From: Lysobacter auxotrophicus
GTDB lineage: Bacteria > Pseudomonadota > Gammaproteobacteria > Xanthomonadales > Xanthomonadaceae
Length of the DNA: 64,000 nt
Assembly: GCF_027924565.1 (NCBI RefSeq)
Contig: NZ_AP027041.1
Coordinates: 1,240,001 to 1,304,000, forward strand
Direction of reading: 5' to 3'
The position numbers were made by a program, and so were the translations under genes. Positions 21,501 through 30,125 of the stretch are shown one piece after another; within the stretch, counting starts at the first letter, position 1, and each line of letters begins with the position of its first letter. The notes beneath the pieces were generated by a model. The model saw only the letters and a program-made list of their open reading frames with translations. It did not search any database and was not told the DNA's origin.

Positions 21501-21771
21501 CACCGCTCGTGGCGTGCTTGCCGATGGCGAGCAGCGACGCCCCGTTGTCGACGGTACTTTCGACGGTCGCATCGCCGGTGATGTGTCCGCCGTCCAGCGC
21601 GAGGAACGTGGCGCCGTCGACGTCGGCGTTGCTGAAGACCTCCCCGGTCGTGCTCGTGTTGGTGCCGGGGCCTGCATAAAGGCTCTGCGCGTTGGCCAGT
21701 GCCGGTATCGCAACAAGCGTGAGATGCAGTGCGAGAGTGAGTGGATGAAGCCTGAAGCTGGAAATTTGCAT
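18508..21771 (-). CDS. Autotransporter (type Va) with pertactin-like passenger
   Basis: A 1087-residue protein. The signal peptide MQISSFRLHPLTLALHLTLV...ANA is followed by a ~650-residue passenger of short Ser/Thr/Gly/Val-rich strands (for example GATSGGASAESGAKL, GSTVSTSGDNAPAAVAM), typical of a beta-helix. A Pro-rich linker with tandem PVDP units (about residues 720-765) leads to a C-terminal beta-barrel (~residues 800-1087). The last residue is Trp (LNYRW) rather than the more usual Phe. A good AGGAAGG Shine-Dalgarno precedes the ATG. Autotransporters secrete surface adhesins or enzymes; no catalytic motif was seen, so an adhesin is the best guess. The gene is inserted between rlmH and maf and shares a strand with the TonB-like gene upstream. 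Confidence 0.92.
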   Translation of the reverse strand: MQISSFRLHPLTLALHLTLVAIPALANAQSLYAGPGTNTSTTGEVFSNADVDGATFLALDGGHITGDATVESTVDNGASLLAIGKHATSGAPSTIALTDSTITSTGIAGAGAWAEDDGLIKLTNSTIVSSGARADGAVALGGTIEMDGGSVSVTDANSGNALLASGATGKVVSTHQTLSAAGAGTEVVRAERGAQVALTGSKALVTGAGSRAVIATGAGSTVEGTGAKITVETAAGHGVVAANGGSVALTDSEVISSSGIDNNFALLATGAASSIAVSSTKVTTSGATSGGASAESGAKLRIEQGSSVDTAGAKSNGVRALGAGSELLVDASTVATSGASAVGAAAGTGGKVSLVNGAEVSTANDAAYGVVATGRNAVVKVSGSTVSTSGDNAPAAVAMDGGLVALDADATVQASGANSNALEVTGAGSRATADGSTLTSTKAAGIAMAQATSVDLVGTNVSGASHAAGFVANGSDPVTAPAVLNVSGGSLKSSGAAIQSQDINAQVTLADGVVVTSESGHVAYAKDKSTLALTVRDTSLQGDLFAQTGSALDLAMESGSSLEGAVLNGRTMSMVDGTSWMLTRSSDVASLANAGRISIAAPTSGDYKTLTVHGDYVGNDGMIAINTALGDDASPTDKLIVEGATSGNTSLHVNNVGGAGAYTTADGIQVVQVNGASNGVFALDGRVVAGANEYLLAQGGKANPADGDWYLRSEAPVPPPVEPVTPVDPVVPADPVAPVDPVAPVDPIAPVDPTPVGPEPTPVAPISPQPTTPLYRPEPAAYLANQAAAVGMFEHSMHDRMGEPNLGAHGDDGRSSAAWVRVVRNQMDGTTGEGQLDAGTDTSVLQIGGEIARANDSRFHIGLMGGTGRADTEVTSTLLDWRAKGKVTGYNLGVYGTWFADAKAATGLYLDGWLQYGRYDNKVQGDLLATERYDSKTWAASIEAGYAFALNNGGNTRYFIEPQAQAIFTDYSASQHRENNGTLIDDVDAGGLTTRLGVRFYGHAASAQRNVVQPFVTLNWWHDDDRNRMSFNATTLELELPRDRYEAKLGLQSQLGGGWTGWGNLGLTYGARDYHDVTGQLGLNYRW

Positions 21772-21803
21772 GGAACCTTCCTGTTGGCGTGAGAGGCTTC
21801 CGT

Positions 21804-21834
21804 GTCATCCCGGCGCATTGCACGCCGGGACGAC
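21804..21834. repeat. REP-like repeat (family 2), degenerate
   Basis: GTCATCCCGGCGCATTGC then ACGCCGGGACGAC, a CCCGGCG/CGCCGGG hairpin. It sits in the leader between the TonB-like stop and the autotransporter start; no clear promoter was recognised in this 147-nt gap. Confidence 0.6.
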
Positions 21835-21918
21835 CAAGCCGACAGGAATTCTGGTGAAGCGTTTCGTATCGCGTAACGCGACAAATCCTCTGCCGCGTTC
21901 CACATGGGCACCGCCGTG

Positions 21919-22583
21919 TCAGAGCGTGAACACCACCGGCACGCGCCCCACCGCCTCCACCGCACGCCCATCGCGCATCGCCGGCACGAACGTCCACTTC
22001 GACAACACCGTGCGACGGGCGGCCTGGTCCAGCACGCGATGGCCGCTGCTCTTCACGATGCGCACATCGAGCGCGCGCCCATCGACGCCGACGAGGATTT
22101 CCAGTTCGACCATGCCGCTCAGACCCGCGCGCATCGCTTCGGCGGGATAGGGCGGTGGCGGCGCGCGCAGCGCCTGCAACTGCGCGACGGTGGAACTCCT
22201 TGCAGGTTCGGCCGTCGTGTACCTTCATCGACGGCGACGTCGGAAGGTTCGATCGCGATATCGCCCGGTTGCGAATCCACAACCTGCTGTTCGATCTGCG
22301 CGACGACAGGCTGCGCCGGCGGTGCATGCGTCACCGGTGTCGGCGGCTGGGTCGTGATCTGGACATTCACGGGCGGCGGCGGATCGACCGGCTCGATCTT
22401 GCGCACGTGCACGATCGTGATGGCGTCATCGGGTTTCGCGGGCGCATCCAACACGCGCTGCGACAGCGGCACCAGCAGAAGTAGCAGCAACGCGCCATTG
22501 ACCAGCAACGTGCCGGTGTTCGCGGCGATGCGGCCGGCGTCGATGGACTCGTGCGTGGAGGAAAGCGGGATCGCGTGTGCCAT
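21919..22583 (-). pseudogene. TonB-family energy transducer split by a frameshift
   Basis: The N-terminal frame starts at ATG 22581-22583 with AGGAGG 7 nt upstream. It encodes one membrane helix (TLLVNGALLLLLLVPLSQRVL) and a Pro-rich periplasmic spacer (EPVDPPPPVNVQ..., PPTPVTHAPPAQP), reaching IEPSDVAVDEGT near 22220. The frame then degenerates into Arg/Cys-rich sequence to a stop at 22119. A different frame picks up from about 22222 with TTAEPARSSTVAQLQALRAP and continues into a textbook TonB C-terminal domain (PYPAEAMRAGLSGMVELEIL...KWTFVPAMRDGRAVEA) to 21919. Joining the two gives a normal-looking protein of about 220 residues. A one-base loss or two-base gain at the GTACACGACG stretch would account for it. 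No ExbB/ExbD or receptor gene is nearby. Confidence 0.85.
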
Positions 22584-22689
22584 GGCGGAACCTCCTGGGT
22601 GTGCCATGGCGTCGAACGTGCGGATGCGTCCGGTGGGGTTTGTCCGATCGAAAAATTTGCGACGCGGTCGCGAAGCCGGAGGCGCGCGC

Positions 22690-22721
22690 AAAAAAAAACG
22701 GGCCCGCGTGTGCGGGCCCGT
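22690..22721 (-). terminator. Rho-independent terminator after the small disordered-protein gene
   Basis: Stem CGGGCCCGC/GCGGGCCCG (9 bp plus one A-T) around GTGT. The A run 22690-22698 gives nine T residues on the minus strand. It ends the SIMPL plus small-protein transcript 20 nt after the latter's stop. Confidence 0.9.
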
Positions 22722-22741
22722 GGTGCGTCATGCGTTGGCGA

Positions 22742-22936
22742 TCAGCGTTTCGGCTCGTCCGGTTCCGGTCCGGTCTCCAGATCGCGATCCACCGCGCCCT
22801 CGTCGGGATTGGGTTTGTCGCGACGCTTGGGGTAATGCGCGTCCTCGCGATCGCGCGGCTCGGTCTCGGCGTAGCCGGGGTTGCGGCCGGGCTTGGGATC
22901 GGAGGTGGGCGGGGTGGTTTTGCCGGACGAAGCCAT
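22742..22936 (-). CDS. Small hydrophilic, probably disordered protein
   Basis: A 64-residue protein beginning MASSGKTTPPTSDPKPGRNP, almost without hydrophobic residues and rich in Pro, Asp, Glu, Lys and Arg throughout (for example YPKRRDKPNPDEGAV). There is no signal peptide, membrane segment or known motif. It starts 2 nt after the SIMPL gene stop (TGACCATGG), with GGAAA as possible Shine-Dalgarno inside the upstream gene's end. A strong terminator follows. This layout argues it is translated as the second gene of a two-gene transcript. I do not recognise a family. Confidence 0.65.
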   Translation of the reverse strand: MASSGKTTPPTSDPKPGRNPGYAETEPRDREDAHYPKRRDKPNPDEGAVDRDLETGPEPDEPKR

Positions 22937-22938
22937 GG

Positions 22939-23688
22939 TCAGTTTCCGAGTTCGAACACGACGTCCAGATTGACCGACAGGACGTTTTCGCCCGGTGAGA
23001 TCGAGGTGGATTCGGCGCGATCCATCGCCTTCATCGCCATCATCGGCATCGGGCGCGGCGGAGCGAAGCTGCCGCCCTCGCTGATGCTGACGATGCGGCG
23101 CACCTTCTTGCCCAGCGTCTTGGCATACATCTCGGCGCGCGCCTGCGCCTTCTCGACCGCGGCGCGGCGCGCCTCGTCGTAGGCCGCTTCCTTCTTGGCG
23201 TCGTCCAGGTCGAAGGTCGGGCCGTTGATCTGGTTGGCGCCGGTGGCGACCAGCGCATCCATGATCTTCCCGAGCTTGGCGATGTCGCGAACGGTGACGT
23301 TGACGTTGTTGATCGCTTGGTAGCCGGTGATCTTCGGCGGCTGGTTCTCGCCGTACTGGTACTGCGGGTTGAGGTTCACGCCGCTGGTCTGCACGTCGCG
23401 ATCGGCGATGCCGGCAGCCTTGATCGCGGCGACGACCTTCGCCATCTGCTCGGCGTTGGCGCGCATGGCGGCATTGGCGTCGGCGGCCTGCGTGACCACG
23501 CCGGTGGACAGCGTCGCGATGTCCGGCGCGCGGCGGGCTTCGGCCTGTGCCGACACGTTGAGCAGCGTGCCTTCGGTGGCGACGTACGGCGTGGTCTGGG
23601 CGGGGCTCACGGCGGGGACGGCTCCGAGGGCGAGGGCGGCAGCAAGGACGAGCGGGCGCAGCGTGGAACGGGGCGACAGCTGGGGCAT
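22939..23688 (-). CDS. SIMPL (DUF541) domain periplasmic protein
   Basis: A 249-residue protein with a Sec signal (RPLVLAAALALGAVPAVSPAQ). DUF541/SIMPL features follow in order: LLNVSAQAEARRAPDIATLSTGVVTQAADANAAM, a GIADRDVQTSGVNLNPQY segment, TGYQAINNVNVTVRDIAKLGKIMDALVATGANQING, and the DARRAAVEKAQARAEMYAKTLGKKV helix. Members such as BP26 and YggE are periplasmic oligomers linked to oxidative stress or surface antigens; the mechanism is not established. The start has AAGGAG 5 nt upstream. It is divergent from maf, with a 140-nt gap. Confidence 0.9.
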   Translation of the reverse strand: MPQLSPRSTLRPLVLAAALALGAVPAVSPAQTTPYVATEGTLLNVSAQAEARRAPDIATLSTGVVTQAADANAAMRANAEQMAKVVAAIKAAGIADRDVQTSGVNLNPQYQYGENQPPKITGYQAINNVNVTVRDIAKLGKIMDALVATGANQINGPTFDLDDAKKEAAYDEARRAAVEKAQARAEMYAKTLGKKVRRIVSISEGGSFAPPRPMPMMAMKAMDRAESTSISPGENVLSVNLDVVFELGN

Positions 23689-23828
23689 GACAACTCCTTG
23701 GGTTGGAAGGGCCGTCTGCGACGACCCTCAGGTTCTTGGTGATCCGGTGAACGATCCGTGAGCCCGGTCAGGGTTGCCGATGATGCCCCGACTCTGTGCC
23801 CCAGTCAGCGCGGGTTATGCTTCCCGCC

Positions 23829-24413
23829 ATGCTGTATCTCGCCTCCAAATCCCCGCGTCGTCGCGAATTGCTGGGCCGGCTCCTCGCGGGCCAGCCCGGT
23901 GCCGAATTCGGTCTGCTCGACATCGACATCCCCGAACATCCGCTGCCCGACGAGGCCGCCGAAGACTACGTGCGCCGCGTCGCGCGGGAGAAGGCCGGCG
24001 CTGGCCTGCTTCATGTCGTCGGCAACCCGTCGGCCCTCGTGCTCGGCTCCGACACCGAGGTCGTCCTCGACGGCGAGGTGTTCGGAAAGCCCGCCGATGA
24101 TGCAGACGCCGCGTCGATGCTGCGTCGACTGTCCGGCCGCACGCACCAGGTCATCTCGGCGGTGTACGTCGTGTCGGCCTCGCGCGAGCTGCAGGCGGTG
24201 TCGCGTTCGGAGGTCACCTTCACCGAACTGACCCCGGCGCAGATCGACGCCTACGTCGCCAGTGGCGAGCCCCACGGCCGGGCCGGTGCCTACGCCATCC
24301 AGGGCCTCGCGGAGGCCTTCACGACCCGACTGTCCGGCAGCTATTCCGGTGTGATGGGGCTGCCGCTGTACGAGACGGCCACGCTGCTGCGCGAGTTCGG
24401 GGTCCTGAAGTGA
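23829..24413 (+). CDS. maf: Maf-family nucleotide pyrophosphatase (dTTP/UTPase type)
   Basis: A 194-residue cytosolic Maf protein that hydrolyses non-canonical or excess nucleoside triphosphates. It starts [15 protein letters not shown], the N-terminal Maf signature. [37 protein letters not shown] is the conserved SDTxV...GKP...SG active-site region, and [15 protein letters not shown] is the family C-terminal motif. Two upstream in-frame ATGs would add a non-conserved tail, so the ATG at 23829 is preferred. The stop overlaps the rng start (GTGA), so the two are coupled. Confidence 0.93.
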   Translation: MLYLASKSPRRRELLGRLLAGQPGAEFGLLDIDIPEHPLPDEAAEDYVRRVAREKAGAGLLHVVGNPSALVLGSDTEVVLDGEVFGKPADDADAASMLRRLSGRTHQVISAVYVVSASRELQAVSRSEVTFTELTPAQIDAYVASGEPHGRAGAYAIQGLAEAFTTRLSGSYSGVMGLPLYETATLLREFGVLK

Positions 24414-25903
24414 GCGAAGAAATCCTCGTCAACGTCACCCCGCGCGAGACGCGCGTCGCCGTCGTCGAAAACGGCATGCTGCAGGAGCTGCACATCGAAC
24501 GCGGCTGGCGTCGCGGCGTGGTGGGCAACATCTACAAGGGCAAGGTGCAGCGCGTCATGCCCGGCATGCAGGCGGCATTCGTCGACATCGGGCTGGAGCG
24601 CGCGGCGTTCCTGCACGCGGCCGACATCGTGAAGCCCACCCCGGTCGCCGAGGGCGAGAGCGAAGGCGAGGACGCGCCGCTGCCGCCGACGCCAACGCGC
24701 CCCATCGCCGAGTTGCTGCGCGAAGGCCAGGAGATCGTGGTGCAGGTGGTGAAGGATCCCATCGGCAGCAAGGGCGCGCGCCTGACCACGCAGCTGAGCA
24801 TCCCCTCGCGTTACCTCGTGCTGCTGCCGCGCACGCGCGTGGTCGGCGTGTCGGCGCGCATCGAGGACGAAGCCGAACGTGCGCGCCTGAAGGCGCACAT
24901 CACCTCGCTGTCGCCGTCCGGCGAAACGCACGGGTACATCGTGCGCACCAACGCCGAAGGCCAGCCGGAGGAACAGCTCGCCGAGGACGTCGCGTACCTG
25001 GGCCGCGTGTGGGGCCTGATCGAGGAACGCGCCCGCAGCGCACGCGTCGGCGAGCGCGTGTACGAGGACCTCAACCTCCCGCTGCGCGCCGTGCGCGATC
25101 TCATGCGCAAGGACGTGGAAAAGGTGCGCGTGGATTCGCGCGAAACGTGCGAGCGCCTGCGCGTGTTCGCGGCGCAGTACATGCCCGGGCTCGACGAGAA
25201 GATCGAGCACTACACCGGCGCGCGGCCGATCTTCGACCTGTACGGCGTCGAGGACGAGATCCAGCGTGCGCTGGACAAGGAAGTGCCGTTGAAGTCCGGC
25301 GGCTACCTGGTCATCGACCAGACCGAGGCGATGACGACGGTGGACATCAACACCGGCTCGTTCCTCGGCCAGCGCAACCTCGAGGAAACGGTGTACCGCA
25401 CCAACCTCGAGGCCGCGCAGTCGGTGGCGCGCCAGCTGCGCCTGCGCAACCTGGGCGGCATCATCATCATCGACTTCATCGACATGACCGACGCCGAGCA
25501 CAAGCGGCAGGTGCTGCGTCAGCTGGAGAAGTCCCTCGCGCGCGACCACGCCAAGACCACGGTGTACGAGTTCTCGCCGCTGGGCCTGGTCGAAATGACG
25601 CGCAAGCGCACCACCGAAAGCCTGGAGCGCCAGCTGTGCGAGCCGTGCCATGAATGCGGCGGCCGCGGCACGCTGAAGACGCCCGAGACGGTGACTTACG
25701 AGATCTTCCGCGACATCGTCCGCCAGGTGCGCCAGTTCGATGCGCCGCGGCTGATGGTGATCGCCTCGTCGAAGGTCGTGGCCCGCATCACCGACGAGGA
25801 ATCGGCGGCGGTGGCGGAACTGGAGGAATTCCTGGGCAAGTCGATCCGCTTCCAGGCGGACGACCAGTACGCGCAGGAGCAGTTCGATGTCGTCCTGCTG
25901 TGA
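24410..25903 (+). CDS. rng: Ribonuclease G
   Basis: A 497-residue endoribonuclease that matures the 5' end of 16S rRNA and decays some mRNAs. The GTG start overlaps the maf stop. An S1 domain lies near residues 38-130 ([24 protein letters not shown]). The catalytic DNase I-like subdomain has the Mg-binding aspartates in TVDINTG (Asp312) and IIIIDFIDM (Asp355). The zinc-link cysteines appear as [11 protein letters not shown]. It lacks the long C-terminal scaffold of RNase E, and the short C-terminus fits RNase G. maf-rng-yhdP-tldD is a common gammaproteobacterial order. Confidence 0.95.
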   Translation: MSEEILVNVTPRETRVAVVENGMLQELHIERGWRRGVVGNIYKGKVQRVMPGMQAAFVDIGLERAAFLHAADIVKPTPVAEGESEGEDAPLPPTPTRPIAELLREGQEIVVQVVKDPIGSKGARLTTQLSIPSRYLVLLPRTRVVGVSARIEDEAERARLKAHITSLSPSGETHGYIVRTNAEGQPEEQLAEDVAYLGRVWGLIEERARSARVGERVYEDLNLPLRAVRDLMRKDVEKVRVDSRETCERLRVFAAQYMPGLDEKIEHYTGARPIFDLYGVEDEIQRALDKEVPLKSGGYLVIDQTEAMTTVDINTGSFLGQRNLEETVYRTNLEAAQSVARQLRLRNLGGIIIIDFIDMTDAEHKRQVLRQLEKSLARDHAKTTVYEFSPLGLVEMTRKRTTESLERQLCEPCHECGGRGTLKTPETVTYEIFRDIVRQVRQFDAPRLMVIASSKVVARITDEESAAVAELEEFLGKSIRFQADDQYAQEQFDVVLL

Positions 25904-26079
25904 GTTTCACGGCGGGGCAGGGGCGGGGAAAAGGTCAGTAACGCTGCGTTGGCGGAACCGGTCGGACAATGGCGTCCGCCGTGTGCCCGCCCGCCCTGGC
26001 GCGTCCGCCCCGCCGGATCGCGCGGCTGAACCGTTTTCCCTTTTCCGTTCATCGCGCCATCTGGACCGTAGCTGACGTC

Positions 26080-29000
26080 ATGCCCACCCCGTTGCGCCGC
26101 CGCATGCGCATCGCCCGTCGCGGACTGGGCTACCTCGTCGCGCTTTCGCTGGTTCTGATCGCCCTGGTGCTGGCCGTGGCCAGCCAGGTGCTGCCGCTGG
26201 CCGAGAGCAATCCGCAGCGCGTGGCCGCCTGGCTGAGCGAACGCGCCGGGCGCCCGGTCAACTTCGATCGGGTGGAAACGGACTGGACGCGCCGCGGCCC
26301 GCTGCTGCGCCTGGACAACCTGCGCATCGGCGCGGGCGAACAGGCCTTCACGGTCGGCGACGCGGAAATGCTCGTGTCGATCTACGCCGGCCTGCTGCCC
26401 GGTCACGCGTTCTCCGAACTGCGCCTGCGCGGGCTCGACCTCACGCTCGAGCGCGGCGACGACGGACGCTGGCAGGTGCGTGGCCTGCCCGGGCAGGACC
26501 AGTCGCAGCGCAGCGATCCCTTCGCCGCACTGGAAGGGCTCGGCGAGCTGCAGGTGATCGACGGAAAGATCACCGTCATCGCGCCGAAGCTCGGCATCGA
26601 TGCGCACGTGCCGCGCATCAACCTGCGCCTGCGCGTGGACGGTCCGCGCGTTCGCGCCGGTGTTCGCGCATGGCCGAGCGTGAACGTCGCCGGCGCCGCG
26701 TCCTCGCCGCTCGACACGGTGCTCGACTTCGATCGCGTCAAGGGCGATGGCCGCGCGTACATGGGCGCGCGCCGCGCCGATCTGGCCGCATGGGCGCCGC
26801 TGCTGCAGGTCGCCGGCGTCGGCAGCGAATCCGGCCAGGGTCGCGCCGAAGCCTGGGCCGAACTGCGCGACCACCGCATCACGCAGGTGACGGCGGACGT
26901 CGCGCTCGATCGCGTCGGCCTGCGCGGCGCGCCGCTCGCCGGCGGTGCGGTGCCGCGCGTGCAGTTCGCGCGCGTGGCGGCGCTGGCGCGCTGGCGCACG
27001 ATCGACGGCGGCTGGCGCGTGGACGCCAGGACACTGCGCATCGACACCGGCAAGGACGCGCAGACGCTCGACGGTCTCGTCGTCGCCGGCGGCACGCGCT
27101 ACGCGCTGCTCGCCAACCGCATCGACGCCGGCCCGCTGCTTACCGCCGCCTCGCTCAGCGACCGCCTCGATCCCGGCCTGCGCACGTGGCTGCACAACAC
27201 GCGCCCGCGCGCGTCGTTGCAGGACGTGGAGGTCACCGGCGTGCGCGGCGGCGCGCTGCGCGCGCAGGCGCACGTTGCCGCGTTCGGTTTCGATGCCGTC
27301 GGCAATGCGCCGGGCCTGAGCGGACTTGCAGGACAGTTCCTCGGCGATGCGGACGGCTTCTCGCTGCAGTTCGATCCCGCCTCGCAGATGCGCTTCGACT
27401 GGCCGCGTGGTTTCGGCGTCGCACACACGGTGTCGCTGCAGGGTTCCGTCGGCGGCTGGCGCGAAGGCGCGGGCTGGCGCATCGGCACGCCGGACCTGTG
27501 GGTGAAGGGACAGGGATTCGGCGTGCGGGCGCGCGGCGGCATGTGGTGGCAGGGCGACGGCTCGCGTCCGCGCATCGACATCGCCGCCGACATCGACGAA
27601 GCGCAGGTGCCGGTCGCGAAAGGTTTCTGGGTCCGTCACCTGATGGCGCCCAAGGTCGTCGCGTGGCTCGACTCCGCGCTGGTCGGCGGACGCCTGCACG
27701 ACGGCCATGCGGTGGTGTCGGGCGATCTGGACGACTGGCCGTTCCGCGATCGCAACGGCCTGTTCGAAGCGACCGCGAAACTCGACCAGGCCGTGGTGAA
27801 GTTCCAGCCCGACTGGCCGGCGGTGGAAGGCCTCGACGCGGACGTCGCCTTCATCGCCGATGGGTTCACCGTGCACGGGCAGGGGCGGCTCGGCGGCGTC
27901 GCGATCCCGCAGATCCGCGCCGGCATCGACCACTACAAGGACGGCGACCTCACGGTGCAGGCGCAGGGCAGCGCGGATGCCGCGCAGCTGCTCGAGTTGC
28001 TGCGCCACAGTCCGTTGCAGAAGGACAACGCCGACACGCTGAAGAACGTGGTCGCGAGCGGCCCGGCAAAGGTCGGTTTCGACATGGACATGCCGCTGCG
28101 TCCGAACCAGCAGACGGCGATCAAGGGCACCGTGCAGCTGGAGAAGGCGAAGCTTGCCGACCCGCGCTGGAAGCTCGCGTTCGAACAGGTCAGCGGCAAG
28201 GCCGAATACGCGCGCGGCGGCTTCCGCGCCGAAGGGCTGAAGGTGCTGCACGAAGGCCAGCCCGGCGCGCTGTCGCTGCGCGCGGGCAACGACTTCGTCC
28301 GCGACAGGACCAACGTGTTCGAGGCCGGCCTCGACGCGCAGATGTCGGCGAAGGAACTGCTCGATCGCGCACCGGAAATGGCGTGGCTGAAACCGCACGT
28401 CGACGGCCGTTCGGCGTGGACGGTCGGCATCGCGATTCCGAAGGCAGCGCCGGGCAAGACCGCGCCGACGTTGCTGCAGTTGCAGACCAACCTCGTCGGC
28501 ACCGCGCTCACGTTGCCCGAGCCGTTGAAGAAGGCCGCGGGCGAGTCGCTCGCCACGTCGGTCGAAACCCCGTTGCCGATGGGCAGCGGCGACATCCGCG
28601 TGAACCTCGGCAACGTCATCGCGGTGCGCGCGCGCAGCACGACGGACGCGACCGGCAAGAGCCAGACCGGCGTGCGCCTCGCGCTCGGCACGAACCGCGT
28701 CGACGACGTGCCGCCGGTACGCGGACTGGTCGCGACGGGACGCGCCGCGATGCTCGATGCGATCGACTGGATCGCGCTGCTGGAAGGCGGCAGCGGCGGC
28801 GAAGGCCTGGCGCTGCAACGCATCGACGTCACCGCGCAGAAGTTGAACCTGCTGGGCGGCGTGTTTCCCGATACGCATCTGGTCGTCGTGCCCGCCGCGA
28901 ACGGTGCGACCGCAGTGCAGGCCGAAGGGGCGGCGCTGGAAGGCGCGGTGCTGATTCCCGCCGGCGATGGCGCGACGATCGCCGGTCGGTTCGACCGCAT

Positions 29001-29940
29001 GTTCTGGCACGCGCCCAAGCGCCCGTCGCCGCCGGCCGGCATGCCGGCGCCGCCCGCGTCCGCGCCCCCGGCCGACGGCGACTTCAATCCGGCGAAGATC
29101 CCGGCGTTGACCATCGACATCGCCGACCTGCGCGTGTCCGACGCGCGACTGGGCGAAGCGAAACTGCGCACGGTGCCGACCGCGACCGGCATGCGCATCG
29201 AACAGGTGCAGATGCGCGCGCAGAAGCAGCGCATCGATGCGAGCGGCGACTGGAGCGGCATGGGTTCCACCGCGCGCACGCAGCTCGACGTGAAGATCGA
29301 CAGCCAGGACCTGGGCAGCCTGCTCGCCGGTTTCGGCATGGGCCAGCAACTGGGCGGCGGCGTCGGGACGATGCACTTCGATGCCGGCTGGGCGGGCAGC
29401 CCGGCGGCGTTCAACGTCGCCTCGCTCGACGGCAGCCTGGAAGCCGACATCCGCGACGGCCGCCTGCTGGAAGTCGAACCCGGCGCAGGCCGCGTGCTCG
29501 GGCTGCTGAGCCTCGCGCAGCTTCCGCGCCGGCTCATGCTGGATTTCCGCGACTTCTTCAATAAGGGCTTCGCGTTCAACCGCGCCGGCGGCAAGGTGAA
29601 TTTCGCCGGCGGCATGGCGCGCAGCGACCAGCTCTCCATCGACGGCCCCGCGGCGTCCATCGGCATCCGAGGCGAGGCGAACCTGCGCGCGCAGACCTTC
29701 GACCAGACCATCGAAGTGCGCCCCAAGGCCGCGAACCTGCTGACCGTCGCCGGCGCGCTGGCCGCGGGCCCGGTGGGTGCGGCGATCGGCGCGGCCGCGA
29801 ACGCGGTGCTGCAGAAGCCCATCGGCGAGATGGCCTCGCGCACGTACCGCGTCACCGGCCCGTGGAAGGAGCCGAAGGTCGAAGTGGTCAGCGGGCAGTC
29901 CGGGCAGGCGAAGGCCGAAGAGCCGCCGCCGGAGAGCTGA
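26080..29940 (+). CDS. yhdP: YhdP-type AsmA-like intermembrane lipid transport protein
   Basis: A 1286-residue protein anchored by one N-terminal helix (GLGYLVALSLVLIALVLAVASQVL), with the rest predicted periplasmic. The start of the mature part, NPQRVAAWLSERAGRPVNFDRVE, is the AsmA/YhdP signature, and the final ~300 residues form the DUF3971/AsmA_2-type C-terminus (RDGRLLEVEPGAGRVLGLLSLAQLPRRLMLDFRDFFNKGFAF). YhdP, with TamB and YdbH, carries phospholipids from inner to outer membrane along a beta-rich bridge; the length matches. The ATG at 26080 directly precedes the basic MPTPLRRRMRIARRG stretch. The 176-nt gap after rng shows no other feature. Confidence 0.93.
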   Translation: MPTPLRRRMRIARRGLGYLVALSLVLIALVLAVASQVLPLAESNPQRVAAWLSERAGRPVNFDRVETDWTRRGPLLRLDNLRIGAGEQAFTVGDAEMLVSIYAGLLPGHAFSELRLRGLDLTLERGDDGRWQVRGLPGQDQSQRSDPFAALEGLGELQVIDGKITVIAPKLGIDAHVPRINLRLRVDGPRVRAGVRAWPSVNVAGAASSPLDTVLDFDRVKGDGRAYMGARRADLAAWAPLLQVAGVGSESGQGRAEAWAELRDHRITQVTADVALDRVGLRGAPLAGGAVPRVQFARVAALARWRTIDGGWRVDARTLRIDTGKDAQTLDGLVVAGGTRYALLANRIDAGPLLTAASLSDRLDPGLRTWLHNTRPRASLQDVEVTGVRGGALRAQAHVAAFGFDAVGNAPGLSGLAGQFLGDADGFSLQFDPASQMRFDWPRGFGVAHTVSLQGSVGGWREGAGWRIGTPDLWVKGQGFGVRARGGMWWQGDGSRPRIDIAADIDEAQVPVAKGFWVRHLMAPKVVAWLDSALVGGRLHDGHAVVSGDLDDWPFRDRNGLFEATAKLDQAVVKFQPDWPAVEGLDADVAFIADGFTVHGQGRLGGVAIPQIRAGIDHYKDGDLTVQAQGSADAAQLLELLRHSPLQKDNADTLKNVVASGPAKVGFDMDMPLRPNQQTAIKGTVQLEKAKLADPRWKLAFEQVSGKAEYARGGFRAEGLKVLHEGQPGALSLRAGNDFVRDRTNVFEAGLDAQMSAKELLDRAPEMAWLKPHVDGRSAWTVGIAIPKAAPGKTAPTLLQLQTNLVGTALTLPEPLKKAAGESLATSVETPLPMGSGDIRVNLGNVIAVRARSTTDATGKSQTGVRLALGTNRVDDVPPVRGLVATGRAAMLDAIDWIALLEGGSGGEGLALQRIDVTAQKLNLLGGVFPDTHLVVVPAANGATAVQAEGAALEGAVLIPAGDGATIAGRFDRMFWHAPKRPSPPAGMPAPPASAPPADGDFNPAKIPALTIDIADLRVSDARLGEAKLRTVPTATGMRIEQVQMRAQKQRIDASGDWSGMGSTARTQLDVKIDSQDLGSLLAGFGMGQQLGGGVGTMHFDAGWAGSPAAFNVASLDGSLEADIRDGRLLEVEPGAGRVLGLLSLAQLPRRLMLDFRDFFNKGFAFNRAGGKVNFAGGMARSDQLSIDGPAASIGIRGEANLRAQTFDQTIEVRPKAANLLTVAGALAAGPVGAAIGAAANAVLQKPIGEMASRTYRVTGPWKEPKVEVVSGQSGQAKAEEPPPES

Positions 29941-30125
29941 ACCACGCGAGAGGCCGCGGCCCGGCCTGAATCGCAGCCCGGCCGCGCCGCGAAACCCGTT
30001 GCGTTGGCTCCTTGTGCCACCATCTCCTTCCTGACCACCCGCCCGCCGCCGTCCGGGGCCATCCCGGCTGAAAACGCGCATCCGTGCGACGCGGTGGGCC
30101 CTCGTCCCGCTTCCCGAGAACCCGC

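Noticed and set aside
25696-30081. 1461-codon minus-strand open frame opposite rng and yhdP
   Set aside because: Composition is typical of an antisense shadow (Arg, Ala, Asp, Val) and shows no domain; yhdP and rng on the plus strand are clear.
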